From contig CAVXOW010000006.1 of the NCBI GenBank assembly GCA_963763485.1, positions 806,001 to 870,000 on the forward strand: a stretch of 64,000 nucleotides of DNA. Direction: 5' to 3'. A program made the position numbers and the translations under genes. Below the pieces are notes generated by a model. That model was given only the letters and a program-made list of their open reading frames with translations, searched no databases and was not told the origin of the DNA. Source of the stretch: CAWCKS01 sp963763485 (GTDB taxonomy: Bacteria > Pseudomonadota > Alphaproteobacteria > Rhizobiales > Xanthobacteraceae). Of the stretch, positions 27,343-36,266 are shown in pieces (position 1 is the stretch's first letter; every line of letters begins with the position of its first letter).

Positions 27343-28920
27343 ATGACCGCACCCGCCGGCGGCGCCGCCGCACGTCCCACCACCGAGGCCCCGATCGCCG
27401 CAACGGCATCAGGCAAGGTCCGCGGCCAGGTCGTCGATGGCATCAACGTCTTCAAGGGCATCCCCTACGCGGCGACCACCGCCGGCACGAACCGCTTCCG
27501 CAAGCCGCAAGCCGTCCAAGAATGGTCCGGCGTCCGCGACGCCCTCACCTATCCCTCAATGTCGCCACAGCCGGACCGCCCGATCCGCGGCCTGTTCGCC
27601 TCCTGGACTGATCCGACCAAACCAGGAGAAGACTGCCTTGGCCTGAACATCTGGACGCCGGGTCTCCGCGACGGCGGCAAGCGGCCCGTCATGGTCTGGT
27701 TTCACGGCGGCGATTTCTCGTCACTGTCGGGTTCGCGCAGCGTGTTCGACGGCACGCGCATCGCTCACCGCGGCGACGTTGTGCTGGTGACGGTGAACCA
27801 CCGCCTCAATGCCTTCGGCTTTCTCTATCTCGGCCAGCTGCTTCCGGAGTTGGCGGATGCCGCCAATGTCGGCATGCTCGACCTCGTCGCGGTGCTCAAA
27901 TGGGTGCGCGACAACATCGCCGAATTCGGTGGCGATCCCAGCAACGTTACGATCTTCGGCCAGTCCGGTGGTGGCGGCAAAGTCGCGACCATGATGGCGA
28001 TGCCCGACGGCAAGGGCCTGTTTCACCGCGCGATCATCCAGAGCGGCACCTACGCGCGCAATGCGCATCTCGAAGCGATGTCACCCGATGCAGCGACCGG
28101 CCATGCCCATACGCTGCTCGCGGCCGCGGGTCTCAAACCTGCGGATGCGCGCAAGCTCATCGAGCTGCCGATGACCACACTGATCGACGCGATCGGCAAG
28201 GCTGGCCAGGCCGAGACACCTGCGGTGTGGCGGCCGGTGGCCGACGGCAAGGTCCTGCCCGCGGGGCCAAGCTGGCCGAAGGCGCCCGCGATCTCCGCCA
28301 ATGTGCCCTTGATGGTCGGCACCACCGCGACCGAAATGAGCATGCTGATGGGCACATTCAACCCGACGCTATTCGACCTCGACGAGTTAGGTTTGCGCAA
28401 GCGCGTCTCGGTCTGGTATGCGCCCGACAAGCTCGACGAGATCATTAATGCGTTCCGCGCCAAGAGCCCCAAGGCATCGCCGGGACGGCTCTACTTCGAC
28501 ATCACGACCGCGACCGTGTTCCGGCGCGGTGCCTGGACCCACGCTGACCTCAAAGCCGAGCAGAATGGCGCGCCGGTCTATCTTTACGAGATCGACTGGG
28601 TGACGCCGGTCGACGGCGCCAAGTGGGGCAGCCCGCACTCAATGGAGCACCCCTTCGTGTTCGACAATGTCGCGTTGTCGGAATCGATGGTCGGTTCGTC
28701 ACGCGCCGAGCCACAGGCGATCGCCGATCAGATCAGCCCGACCTGGATCGCGTTCGCGCGGTCAGGTAATCCAAACAATCCCGCGATACCGAACTGGCCA
28801 GCCTACACGACCGCCAATCGGACGACGATGGTGTTCGACACCAAATCGCAGGCGATCAGGAATTTCCGCGACGACGAGCGCAAGCTCGTGCAAAGCGCCG
28901 CCAGCAAGGATCCGCTTTGA
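27343..28920 (+). CDS. Type B carboxylesterase
   Basis: 525 residues, the normal size. Hydrolyses carboxylic esters. Seen: GIPYAATTAGTNRFRKP near the N-terminus, EDCLGLNIWTPG, the oxyanion loop VWFHGGDF, the nucleophile Ser in IFGQSGGGGK, and the catalytic His in SPHSMEHPFVFDN. No signal peptide is seen; the first 20 residues are Ala/Pro-rich, so it is likely cytoplasmic. GGGAG lies nine bases upstream of the ATG. It converges on the pyridoxal kinase gene with only three bases between stops. The substrate cannot be told from sequence. Confidence 0.9.
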   Translation: MTAPAGGAAARPTTEAPIAATASGKVRGQVVDGINVFKGIPYAATTAGTNRFRKPQAVQEWSGVRDALTYPSMSPQPDRPIRGLFASWTDPTKPGEDCLGLNIWTPGLRDGGKRPVMVWFHGGDFSSLSGSRSVFDGTRIAHRGDVVLVTVNHRLNAFGFLYLGQLLPELADAANVGMLDLVAVLKWVRDNIAEFGGDPSNVTIFGQSGGGGKVATMMAMPDGKGLFHRAIIQSGTYARNAHLEAMSPDAATGHAHTLLAAAGLKPADARKLIELPMTTLIDAIGKAGQAETPAVWRPVADGKVLPAGPSWPKAPAISANVPLMVGTTATEMSMLMGTFNPTLFDLDELGLRKRVSVWYAPDKLDEIINAFRAKSPKASPGRLYFDITTATVFRRGAWTHADLKAEQNGAPVYLYEIDWVTPVDGAKWGSPHSMEHPFVFDNVALSESMVGSSRAEPQAIADQISPTWIAFARSGNPNNPAIPNWPAYTTANRTTMVFDTKSQAIRNFRDDERKLVQSAASKDPL

Positions 28921-28923
28921 AGA

Positions 28924-29772
28924 TCAAAGCCGCTCGGCGCTGAACCGAACGCTCGGCTTCACGAACTCATCCTGCGCCGCGACCAGCAATGGCTCGCGGC
29001 TGCCGGCCTCGGCGGTACGCTTCAACAGGCCGAAGATCGATGACGATGCGTTTTCGAGTGCTTCGCGTGCACTGCGTGTCGCGAGATAGTGAACGAGAAA
29101 TAACGCCGCGATCGCGTCGCCAGCGCCGTTGACGGTCATCGCGAGCTTCGGCGTCCGCACGCGAAAACATTCGCCCGCGGCGGATGCCAGAAGGTCGACT
29201 GTGCTCGCAGGCGTCTCGGGGGTCTCGACGCTCGTGACCAGCAAAACACGCGGACCGAGCGCGTGCACGATATCAATCGCCGCGCGAATTTCATTCAGCG
29301 AATGTGCCTGCCGCCCTGCCAACAATTGCAGCTCAAATTGGTTTGGCGTCACGATATCGGCTGATGGCAACGCGCGCGTGCGCATGAACTCCGGAATGCC
29401 GTCGTGCACATAGACACCGGGGCCGGCATCGCCGATCACTGGATCACAGCAATACAGCGCCTCTGGATTGGCCGCCTTGACAGCCTTCACGGCGTCCAGC
29501 ACGACTTCGCCGACCAACGCATCGCCGAGATAGCCCGACAGCACGGCATCGCACGAAGGCAGGAGGCCGCGATCAGCAATGCCACGCACGACCTCTCGCA
29601 CCACATCCGCGGGAAATACCTGACCGCGAAACGCACCATATCCCGGATGGTTTGAGAACTGCACCGTATTGACGGTCCACACCTCGTGGCCGAGCCGCTG
29701 CATTGGAAACACGGCGGCGGCGTTGCCGACGTGCCCGTAAGCGACCCAGGACTGGATCGAGAGAATATTCAT
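28924..29772 (-). CDS. pdxY: Pyridoxal kinase
   Basis: 282 residues of the ribokinase fold. Phosphorylates pyridoxal to pyridoxal 5'-phosphate in the B6 salvage route. Seen: NILSIQSWVAYGHVGNAAAVFPMQRLGHEVW, the PdxY/PdxK N-terminal signature, CDPVIGD, ADIVTPNQFEL and the anion-hole motif NGAGDAIAA. The ATG at 29772 sits nine bases after GAGGG, whereas the ATG at 29781 touches it, so 29772 is preferred. Aminotransferases in the window need this cofactor, but there is no sign of a shared transcript beyond the run of same-strand genes. Confidence 0.93.
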   Translation of the reverse strand: MNILSIQSWVAYGHVGNAAAVFPMQRLGHEVWTVNTVQFSNHPGYGAFRGQVFPADVVREVVRGIADRGLLPSCDAVLSGYLGDALVGEVVLDAVKAVKAANPEALYCCDPVIGDAGPGVYVHDGIPEFMRTRALPSADIVTPNQFELQLLAGRQAHSLNEIRAAIDIVHALGPRVLLVTSVETPETPASTVDLLASAAGECFRVRTPKLAMTVNGAGDAIAALFLVHYLATRSAREALENASSSIFGLLKRTAEAGSREPLLVAAQDEFVKPSVRFSAERL

Positions 29773-29799
29773 CGCGCGCATCCCTCAAGCGCCAGCCTA

Positions 29800-31245
29800 T
29801 CACGCGCCGAGGAGGAATCTCGCCTCATACTCCGCCTGGTCCAGGGCCGGCTCGTGCACGAAACGAATGCTGTGAAACGCCACGCGCGACGAGCCTGCAT
29901 TGCGCCCGTTTCTGACGATCAGTTGCGCATCGGTCATTTCGATCGGCAGGAAGATTTTCTGCAAGCCTTGTGAGGCTTCGATGAATCTCTCGGCGATGAT
30001 GAGATCGCGGTCGACGAGGCCCACGCCGATCCCGACGTCGCCCTCCTCGACCTCGGCATCGATCTCCAGGAAGTGCCAGCCGCTGTTCTGACGATGCTGC
30101 TGCAGCAGCGGCGTCAGGTTCAGAACCGCCGAATAACCCCACGAGGCCGACGCCGTCACCACCAGCGTCGGCGCGCCGGCATAAACCTTCGAATTGATCC
30201 AGTGCCCTCGCGCCGTCAGGTCGGCGAGGCGCGCCGAGGCCAGCGGCTTTGCCGTTTTGCGCGGCGCGTCGGGGCGGATCTCTCGCTTGCGCGTGATGAT
30301 CCGCCGCGTGACTGCGTCGGCTGCTTCGATCTCCGCAGGCGACAGCCGCGCCGGTATCGTCGGCTTGCCGCCGGCCGGCGGCCGCACGTGCCAATAGCGC
30401 TCGCCTCCCTGCTCCCAGTTATGATCGGCGAGCCCCCAGTCGCGCGGATTGAGATACGGCAGGTCACCGTCCCATTGATAGCGGACGTCGGGATATTTCT
30501 CGCCGAGCACCGTGTAGGAGTTGGTGTGATTGATGTGAAAGATTTGCCCGATCAGGTTACAGCTCAAGTCCGCAGTCATTGCGGTGAAGCAAAAGCGCGA
30601 ATCGAGATGCAGCCGCGCCGAGCGGACGCTCTCGTCGAAGCCGCGCAACCCGAGCATCGTCAGGCGGTCAGTCAAGAGGAAATCGCCGCAGGCGTGGGTG
30701 TAGGGCGGTTTGTCGAACGGCGGCTCGGTGCAGGAGTTGATCGAGATGATGTTCTGTGTCGCCTCGATATCGGCGGGCGTGACCATCGAGAAGTCGAGTT
30801 CGGGGCTGATGTTGACGCGCTCGGCGCGATACAGGCAATTGTGCGCCAGCCCGACGCCGCGAATGTAGCTGGCAATCGTGCTGCCGATAAAAAGGTCGCC
30901 TGCCGAGATCAGGTTGAAGTCCGCAGAACTGGTGCGCAGCCCGCAGTTCAGCGCAAAGTTCAGCATCATGTTCAGCTTGGGCGACGTGCAGAGCTTGTCG
31001 TGGACGTCCGCGTCGACGACGATCCCGCGCAAATAAGGGAATCGCTGAATCAGGCTCGGCGTGAGCAGAGGCCGATCGCGCGGCGGATTCCATTCAACGA
31101 AGCAGACCGTATAGTCGACCGCGCTGCCCGAGAAACGGGCGTGGTTGTAAGCGATCGATGCGACGAGCTTGTTGGCCCAATTCGGCTCGTAGTCGTCGTT
31201 GCGACCGAGCACGATCGCTTCGAGCGAAAGGCGACCTTTGATCAT
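29800..31245 (-). CDS. Two-part protein with glycosyltransferase-A-like N-terminus, unknown
   Basis: 481 residues. The start IVLGRNDDYEPNWANKLVASIAYN resembles the nucleotide-sugar loop of GT-A enzymes (the RNDDY motif is often seen in bacterial glycan-cluster proteins). GIVVDADVHDKL and SAGDLFIGS could be the DxD-type metal site. Residues from about 340 form a second, beta-rich segment (GAPTLVVTASASWGYSAVLNLTPLL) like a carbohydrate- or cap-binding module. It is the last gene of a same-strand run of sugar-nucleotide genes ending 64 bases downstream of the aminotransferase. A role in assembling the sugar made by its neighbours is inferred from context; I do not recognise a defined family. Confidence 0.6.
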   Translation of the reverse strand: MIKGRLSLEAIVLGRNDDYEPNWANKLVASIAYNHARFSGSAVDYTVCFVEWNPPRDRPLLTPSLIQRFPYLRGIVVDADVHDKLCTSPKLNMMLNFALNCGLRTSSADFNLISAGDLFIGSTIASYIRGVGLAHNCLYRAERVNISPELDFSMVTPADIEATQNIISINSCTEPPFDKPPYTHACGDFLLTDRLTMLGLRGFDESVRSARLHLDSRFCFTAMTADLSCNLIGQIFHINHTNSYTVLGEKYPDVRYQWDGDLPYLNPRDWGLADHNWEQGGERYWHVRPPAGGKPTIPARLSPAEIEAADAVTRRIITRKREIRPDAPRKTAKPLASARLADLTARGHWINSKVYAGAPTLVVTASASWGYSAVLNLTPLLQQHRQNSGWHFLEIDAEVEEGDVGIGVGLVDRDLIIAERFIEASQGLQKIFLPIEMTDAQLIVRNGRNAGSSRVAFHSIRFVHEPALDQAEYEARFLLGA

Positions 31246-31308
31246 TTCACGCTGTACTTTCGCGGCGTCCTGAGGCCATCACAAATTAGCGGCTCTGTGG
31301 CGCGAGGG

Positions 31309-32403
31309 CTAGTTCCCGGCGGGGATCAGCGCGAGTTTGGTGTCAAGCACCGCCCTGGCGACGGTTTCGCCATCGTCCGCCGTCATCGCGACACCGAATG
31401 GCAGGAAGATCGCGCAGTCGGTCCAGAACTCGGAGTTCGCACAACGCATGCCGTTCAAATGGGCATATGGCGGATGCTGGTAGATCGCCCGGTATTGACG
31501 AACCGCTGAGACACCCCTGGTTTTCAACGCGCCGACCAATTCGTCGGGCTTCTCGCAAAACACAATGTTTTGTAGCGGGGCCTCCGTGCCGGGGACGCCG
31601 TACAGGTATGTTCCGAGATGGCGCTTCATGGCCGCATGGGACGCGCGCCGCCGCGCCAACCGCGCGTCGAGATCGGCCATTTGCGCGAGTCCGAACGCGG
31701 ACAGGATATCGTTGAAGCGCAGGTTGGTGCCGATGCCCCGATTGAGGTTGGTCCTGCGCCACTCGGTGTCGCCGTGATCGATGTAACGGATCGCGGCATC
31801 GCGCTGCTCCACTGTCCGCAGCAGCACCGCCCCACCCTGCCCCGTCGTCAACACCTTCGGGACACTGAACGAATAGATCGAGACGGTGCCGAAGCTGCCC
31901 GCCGCCCGGCCCTGGAATTTGTGGCCAAGCGCGCACGCAGAGTCCTCAATCAACGGCACACCGCGTGTGTTGCAGAGATTTGCAATGTCGACCAGTTCGG
32001 GCCCGGTGCGGCCGGAGAAGTTCACGAAGCAGACCGCTTTGGTGTTCGGTCCAATCGCGCGTGCCAGCGCCTCCGGGTCCATGCAGCCGGTGGCGCGGTT
32101 GATCTCGACCAGCCGCGGCGCAAGCCCAATCGAGGCGAAGGCGTTGATGGTCGAGATCACGCCATAGGCGGGCACAAGAATTTCGTCGCCGGTCTGCAGA
32201 CCGAGCGCCTTGGCGGCCACCGACAGCGCAACCGTGCCGCTCACGGTCGGCACGCAGAACGGCATCCCCGCGTAGGAGGCCAATTGCTCGGCGAATTTTT
32301 GCGTTGCAGGCCCCGGCCCGACAAAGCCGGTGTCGATCTGGCGCGCGACGGCCTGCGCGGCGTCAGCCCCGAACCACGGCTCGACCAGCGGAATTGTCTT
32401 CAT
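31309..32403 (-). CDS. DegT/DnrJ/EryC1 sugar aminotransferase
   Basis: 364 residues. PLP enzyme that converts a keto group of a nucleotide sugar to an amine. Seen: VGPGPATQKFAEQLASYAG, GDEILVPAYGVISTINAF, PLIEDSACALGHKFQGR (the Asp that holds the pyridine) and YSFSVPKVLTTGQGG with the PLP lysine. The start at 32403 (MKTIPLVEPWFG) is fixed by an ATGA overlap with the stop of the acetyltransferase gene upstream; the frame runs on further but that part is shadow. Together with the acetyltransferase it would make an N-acylated amino sugar, as in perosamine- or bacillosamine-type routes (known pairing). Exact sugar unknown. Confidence 0.88.
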   Translation of the reverse strand: MKTIPLVEPWFGADAAQAVARQIDTGFVGPGPATQKFAEQLASYAGMPFCVPTVSGTVALSVAAKALGLQTGDEILVPAYGVISTINAFASIGLAPRLVEINRATGCMDPEALARAIGPNTKAVCFVNFSGRTGPELVDIANLCNTRGVPLIEDSACALGHKFQGRAAGSFGTVSIYSFSVPKVLTTGQGGAVLLRTVEQRDAAIRYIDHGDTEWRRTNLNRGIGTNLRFNDILSAFGLAQMADLDARLARRRASHAAMKRHLGTYLYGVPGTEAPLQNIVFCEKPDELVGALKTRGVSAVRQYRAIYQHPPYAHLNGMRCANSEFWTDCAIFLPFGVAMTADDGETVARAVLDTKLALIPAGN

Positions 32404-32942
32404 GCGTAGCCCATTTTCTTCGCGTAGGCCTTCATCACGTCGGAACGACGCTTCTTGATCGGCCGCGCCGGGACACCAGCGTAGATCGTCCAGGGTTCGG
32501 TGCTCGCGGTCAGCACTGAACCCGCGCCGACCACCGACCCCTCGGCGATATCGCAGCCGGCGAACACCACGACGTTGGAGGCGACGCCGGAAAAGCGCCG
32601 CATGCGGATCGGCGCACACTTCAAGGTGTCGCGGAATTCCTTCGGGATAAAGGGACCGACCAGACCTTCGCCGCTAAAGGTTTCGCCGTTGCAGATCAAA
32701 CGGCTGCCGGACGAGATGGTAATGAAGCTGTCGATCTCGAGCAGCCCATCCTTGCCGCCGACAACGGACACGTGCGGCGAGATGTGGACGTAGTCGCCGA
32801 CCTTCATCTGCACACTGCAATAGAAGCCGAAGTCGACGGCAACGTGGTTGCCGATGTCGACCAGTTCCGGCCGCGTGATCTGGACGAAATCATCGATGCG
32901 CACGTCGTCGCCGCAGGACCTGAACTTTGCGTTGTCATACAT
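32400..32942 (-). CDS. Hexapeptide-repeat acyltransferase
   Basis: 180 residues of left-handed beta-helix hexapeptide repeats: VRIDDFVQI, VDIGNHVAVDFG, VGDYVHISPHVSVVGG, IDSFITISSG, SGVASNVVVFAGCDIAEGSVVGAGSVLTAS, and the family tail WTIYAGVPARPIKKR. Such enzymes move acetyl from acetyl-CoA to an amino or hydroxyl group of a sugar. The His in VHISPHV is a candidate base. Its stop overlaps the start of the aminotransferase gene, a common pair in which one makes the amine the other acetylates. Cytoplasmic trimer expected. Confidence 0.85.
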   Translation of the reverse strand: MYDNAKFRSCGDDVRIDDFVQITRPELVDIGNHVAVDFGFYCSVQMKVGDYVHISPHVSVVGGKDGLLEIDSFITISSGSRLICNGETFSGEGLVGPFIPKEFRDTLKCAPIRMRRFSGVASNVVVFAGCDIAEGSVVGAGSVLTASTEPWTIYAGVPARPIKKRRSDVMKAYAKKMGYA

Positions 32943-32978
32943 GGCGACGCTGCCCTGCGAGCCCCGAGCCCGGAAACT

Positions 32979-34346
32979 CTAGTTGGTCAGCAAGTCGAAC
33001 CGCTCGCCGCCGACGCGATCGATCCAGCTTACCTTGTCCTCGAGCCTGCCGACACCCAGCGGAATGTAACGGCCTACCGCCTGCTGCGCGACAGTCGACA
33101 AGGCCCGCCAGCAGTCCACTACCGTTGCTTTCTTTGCGGCACTCCAGTCGATCGATGCGAGTTGCGGCAGCGGCAACGCGAGGACGACGGTGTCCGATTG
33201 GGCGAGACAGCTCTCCGCGTCGGCGCAAAATGTCACGCTTTCACCCAACGCCTTGCGGCTTTCGTCGATCGCCTGCGGATCCCATACCAGCACCCTGCGC
33301 CCTTCGGCCTTCAGCCAGCCGGCAAGATCGATCGAGTAGGATCGCTCGATCACAGGCGTGCCCGGCTTGTACGCAAGACCGATAATGCCGACCCTGCTGC
33401 GCGGTGGCGCGACGTTGAGGATCTTGCGCAGCACATAACGGCCATGTTCGGCATTTGAGGTATCGACCGTGCGCGGCAGTTGGCTGGGCGCACCGATCAT
33501 GTCCATGAACACCGACAGCGCCTGGTTGTCGCGCGGCCAGCACGGCCCGCCGTACGGCACCGCGCCCTTGAAGAAGCGGCGGCCCATGCGGTGCACCAGC
33601 GCGCCCGTCACCTTGTCGACATTGGCGCCCGGAACCTCCGCGCAGATCGACAGCAGCATGTTGGCGAACGACACCCGCATCGTCTCGTGGGTGTTCGAAG
33701 CAATCTTCGTGATCTCAGCTTCAACCGGGGTCATGCGCGCGAGCGGCGCGTTGTTGCGGATCATCTTGTTGTGAATGTCGACGACGATATCGCCGGCGTG
33801 CGTGTCGCTCTCGCCGACCAAAAGGTAGTCGGGTTCTTCAAAACCCTTGACCACCTCGCCGAGCGCGATGAAGGCCGGGTTGTAACAATAGCCGAGCCCC
33901 TTGCCGATCCTGCGGCCGGACATCTTCTCCAGCGCCGGAATGAAACGCGCTTCGCTGGTGCCGGGCAGCACAGTCGAAACCATCGCAACTGTGTGAGCAT
34001 GCTTCGAATCGCGCAGCGCGCCGCCGATCTCCAGACAGGCCTTGAGCGCGAACTGGTTGGAAAAGCCGCCGAGCGTATTGCTCGGCGTGGGCACGATCAC
34101 GAAGCTTGCATCGGCCTCCTTGATCGCAACAGCCGGGTCGGTGGTCGCGGTCAGCTGATCGCGTGGCACCTCGGCAATCCGCTCCATGACGCCCTGCTCG
34201 GCGGTGTGAATCGCGCGCTTGTTCAATGCGTCGACGACACCGGGGTTGACGTCAACGCCAATGACGCGGTGGCCGCTTCGCGCCAGACAGGCCGCCAAGG
34301 TCATGCCGACCTTGCCGAGGCCGAAAACTGCAACGCCGTTCGCCAT
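32979..34346 (-). CDS. UDP-glucose/GDP-mannose dehydrogenase family enzyme
   Basis: 455 residues. Two-step NAD-dependent oxidation of a nucleotide sugar to the uronic acid. Seen: Rossmann loop GLGKVGMTLAACLARSGH, VPTPSNTLGG, STVLPGTSEARFIP, the catalytic Cys in PYGGPCWPRDNQ, and the second Rossmann half (RVGIIGLAYKPGTPVIERS). All three Pfam parts (N, central, C) are complete. It lies 36 bases upstream of the acetyltransferase gene on the same strand. Substrate (UDP-Glc, UDP-GlcNAc/ManNAc or GDP-Man) cannot be settled; the neighbouring aminotransferase and acetyltransferase make an amino-uronic acid likely (inference). Confidence 0.9.
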   Translation of the reverse strand: MANGVAVFGLGKVGMTLAACLARSGHRVIGVDVNPGVVDALNKRAIHTAEQGVMERIAEVPRDQLTATTDPAVAIKEADASFVIVPTPSNTLGGFSNQFALKACLEIGGALRDSKHAHTVAMVSTVLPGTSEARFIPALEKMSGRRIGKGLGYCYNPAFIALGEVVKGFEEPDYLLVGESDTHAGDIVVDIHNKMIRNNAPLARMTPVEAEITKIASNTHETMRVSFANMLLSICAEVPGANVDKVTGALVHRMGRRFFKGAVPYGGPCWPRDNQALSVFMDMIGAPSQLPRTVDTSNAEHGRYVLRKILNVAPPRSRVGIIGLAYKPGTPVIERSYSIDLAGWLKAEGRRVLVWDPQAIDESRKALGESVTFCADAESCLAQSDTVVLALPLPQLASIDWSAAKKATVVDCWRALSTVAQQAVGRYIPLGVGRLEDKVSWIDRVGGERFDLLTN

Positions 34347-34385
34347 GCCGCACCGCTACGATCAGGTTCACTCCGGGCAATTGGC

Positions 34386-35369
34386 TTACGGGCGAAGTGC
34401 TGCCGGATCAAGCGGAATTGCCGAGTGGCCGGCCCAGTCGGGATCGCGGAAAACTCCGTCGGCGACAGCTTGCGCGGTCTCATAAAACGCATCCTCGACG
34501 GTGAACCGCGTCGCAAAGCCAAGCTCTTTCGTGATCCGCGAACCGTCGACGCGATAATCGCGCAGGTCGGGATTCCTGTCGGTCACCGCGATCTCGACCG
34601 AGGGAAAATGCTTGCGAGCGAGTTCGACCAAGCCGCGCTTCTGGTAGTTCTCGCCGACGACATTGAAGACGCGGCGCGCAGTCAGGTTGGTTGATGTCTT
34701 GAGCACATGGTCGATCGCGCGGGCCGCATCGGCGACATGCAGGAACGGTCGCCAGGCGTCGGGCGCGAAGATATCTATTTTCTGACCGCGCGCGCATTGT
34801 TTCGCCATCTCGCTGACCAGCAGGTCGAAACGCATCCGTGCAGACAGCCCGCAGATGGTGCCGAACCGCAGCACGGTGCAGTCCGGAGGAGGCGGCGCCG
34901 CGAGTACAAACTTCTCGCACTCGACCTTGGCGCGCGCATAATCCGACAGCGGATTGACCGACGAATCCTCGGTCGCAAGCTCGCCGGGCTTCGCGACGCC
35001 GTAGTTGCTGCAGGTCGAAACGAAGATGAAGCGTGCGACCTTCGCGGTCTGCGCGGCAGAAAACACCGCCTTCGATCCCGCGACATTGATCGACCATGAC
35101 TGTTCGGAGTCGACATTGCAGGCCGGTTCGCCGACCACCGCGGCAAAGTGGACGACGGCATCGACACCTGTCATCGCCGCCGCGATGGCGTCGGCGTTGC
35201 GGACATCGCCGCGAACGAGCTTGAAGCGATCGTTACGGTTGAATGGCAACAGCGCTTCGGCGCCATACACCAGCTTGTCGTAGACCGTGACGGACTGGCC
35301 GGTCTCCAGCAGGTGCGCTGTGACGCGCGATCCGAGATAGCCGGCGCCACCGGTCATCAGAATATGCAT
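34386..35369 (-). CDS. NAD-dependent sugar epimerase/dehydratase
   Basis: 327 residues of the extended SDR family. Seen: GGAGYLGSRVTAHLLETGQ, VVHFAAVVG, FVSTCSNYGV (Ser/Thr of the triad) and the Tyr-x3-Lys in DYARAKVECEK. It heads the five-gene glycan cluster running leftward to 29800, with small gaps or overlaps throughout. The enzyme would alter C4 or C6 of the nucleotide sugar used by the next genes. The NYGV form rather than NVYG is typical of a subgroup whose substrate I cannot name. Confidence 0.88.
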   Translation of the reverse strand: MHILMTGGAGYLGSRVTAHLLETGQSVTVYDKLVYGAEALLPFNRNDRFKLVRGDVRNADAIAAAMTGVDAVVHFAAVVGEPACNVDSEQSWSINVAGSKAVFSAAQTAKVARFIFVSTCSNYGVAKPGELATEDSSVNPLSDYARAKVECEKFVLAAPPPPDCTVLRFGTICGLSARMRFDLLVSEMAKQCARGQKIDIFAPDAWRPFLHVADAARAIDHVLKTSTNLTARRVFNVVGENYQKRGLVELARKHFPSVEIAVTDRNPDLRDYRVDGSRITKELGFATRFTVEDAFYETAQAVADGVFRDPDWAGHSAIPLDPAALRP

Positions 35370-35494
35370 TGGTCTGCTCTTTCGCTTGTGCGCTGATGTC
35401 GGGGGCCGATCGTGGGCCTTCGAATATCGCGTTGGCGAGGACGGTTCAACCTCGATGAGGAGTGTGGCTCCGCCTTGTTTTATTGCGTCTTCTC

Positions 35495-36178
35495 TTATTT
35501 CGTCTTCATGCGAGCTATGAAGAAGTCGAGCGTTGCCTCCGCCGTGGCTTCAGCGGCGCGCGTATCGACACCCCATCGCGCAAAATGCCCGTCGATGGCC
35601 ATGCGTGCGAAGCCGTAGACCAGCGCCCGTCCGGTGATCCGGACCTTGTCGACATCGGCTGAGGAAAGCTGCCCCTTTGCCACGGCCTCGGCCAAGGTGC
35701 GATCGACCAGCGCCATAATCTCCTTGTTGTCGTCAGACAGTTCACGGGCGCGATCGTGATCGAACACGCGCCCGTTCGAGATCACCTCGAAGTGCATGGG
35801 ATTGCGCATCGCCCAGCGCAGGTAAGCGAGGCCGATGGCGCGAAACTGAGCCAATGGATCATCTGCCTCTGCATCGCGAAGCGCGACCTCTATTTCGGCG
35901 CGAAAGCGCCGCTGCGCCTCCTCCGCAACGGCTAACAGCAGCGCCTGCCGGTCCGGAAAATGCCGGAATGGCGCACCCGGTGACACGCCGGCACGCCGCG
36001 CCGCCTCGCGAATATTTACTGCCTCGAGACCGCCTTCGGCCGCCAGCTGCAGTGCCTCGTCGACGAGCACGCGGCGCAGATCGCCGTGATGGTAGGCGCG
36101 GCGGTGCGAGCGCCGCGGGCCGGCGCTCTTGCGTGGTGTTTTTCGCGGTCTTGCGGTCGGCATCGTCTCGTTGCTCAC
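35495..36178 (-). CDS. TetR/AcrR family transcriptional regulator
   Basis: 227 residues if the GTG at 36178 is used; the ATG at 36163 gives 222. A basic N-terminal arm (RKTPRKSAGPRRSHRRAYHH) is followed by the helix-turn-helix (VNIREAARRAGVSPGAPFRHFPDRQALLLAVA) and an all-helical ligand and dimer domain. The HTH is complete. It is divergent from the membrane protein at 36267, and a perfect palindrome lies between them, so it most likely represses that gene and perhaps itself. A weak promoter for it may be TTGCAA (36210-36215) and TACATT (36188-36193), spaced 16. Ligand unknown. Confidence 0.88.
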   Translation of the reverse strand: MSNETMPTARPRKTPRKSAGPRRSHRRAYHHGDLRRVLVDEALQLAAEGGLEAVNIREAARRAGVSPGAPFRHFPDRQALLLAVAEEAQRRFRAEIEVALRDAEADDPLAQFRAIGLAYLRWAMRNPMHFEVISNGRVFDHDRARELSDDNKEIMALVDRTLAEAVAKGQLSSADVDKVRITGRALVYGFARMAIDGHFARWGVDTRAAEATAEATLDFFIARMKTK

Positions 36179-36231
36179 CGGCTTGTGAATGTAGACCCTG
36201 CATACATGCTTGCAAAGTCCACAAGCGCATT

Positions 36232-36250
36232 ATGTAATCGATGATTACAT
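36232..36250. promoter_or_regulatory. Perfect palindrome, likely TetR operator
   Basis: ATGTAATC-GAT-GATTACAT, a perfect 19-bp palindrome with a three-base centre. It lies about 55-70 bases from the TetR start and 17 bases before the start of the divergent membrane-protein gene. Size, symmetry and place fit a TetR-dimer site that would block the rightward promoter. Confidence 0.7.
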
Positions 36251-36266
36251 GGTGGAGACGAGCACA

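Noticed and set aside
30073..31509. 478-codon plus-strand frame
   Set aside because: Shadow of the glycosyltransferase-like gene on the other strand, with typical reverse-frame composition.
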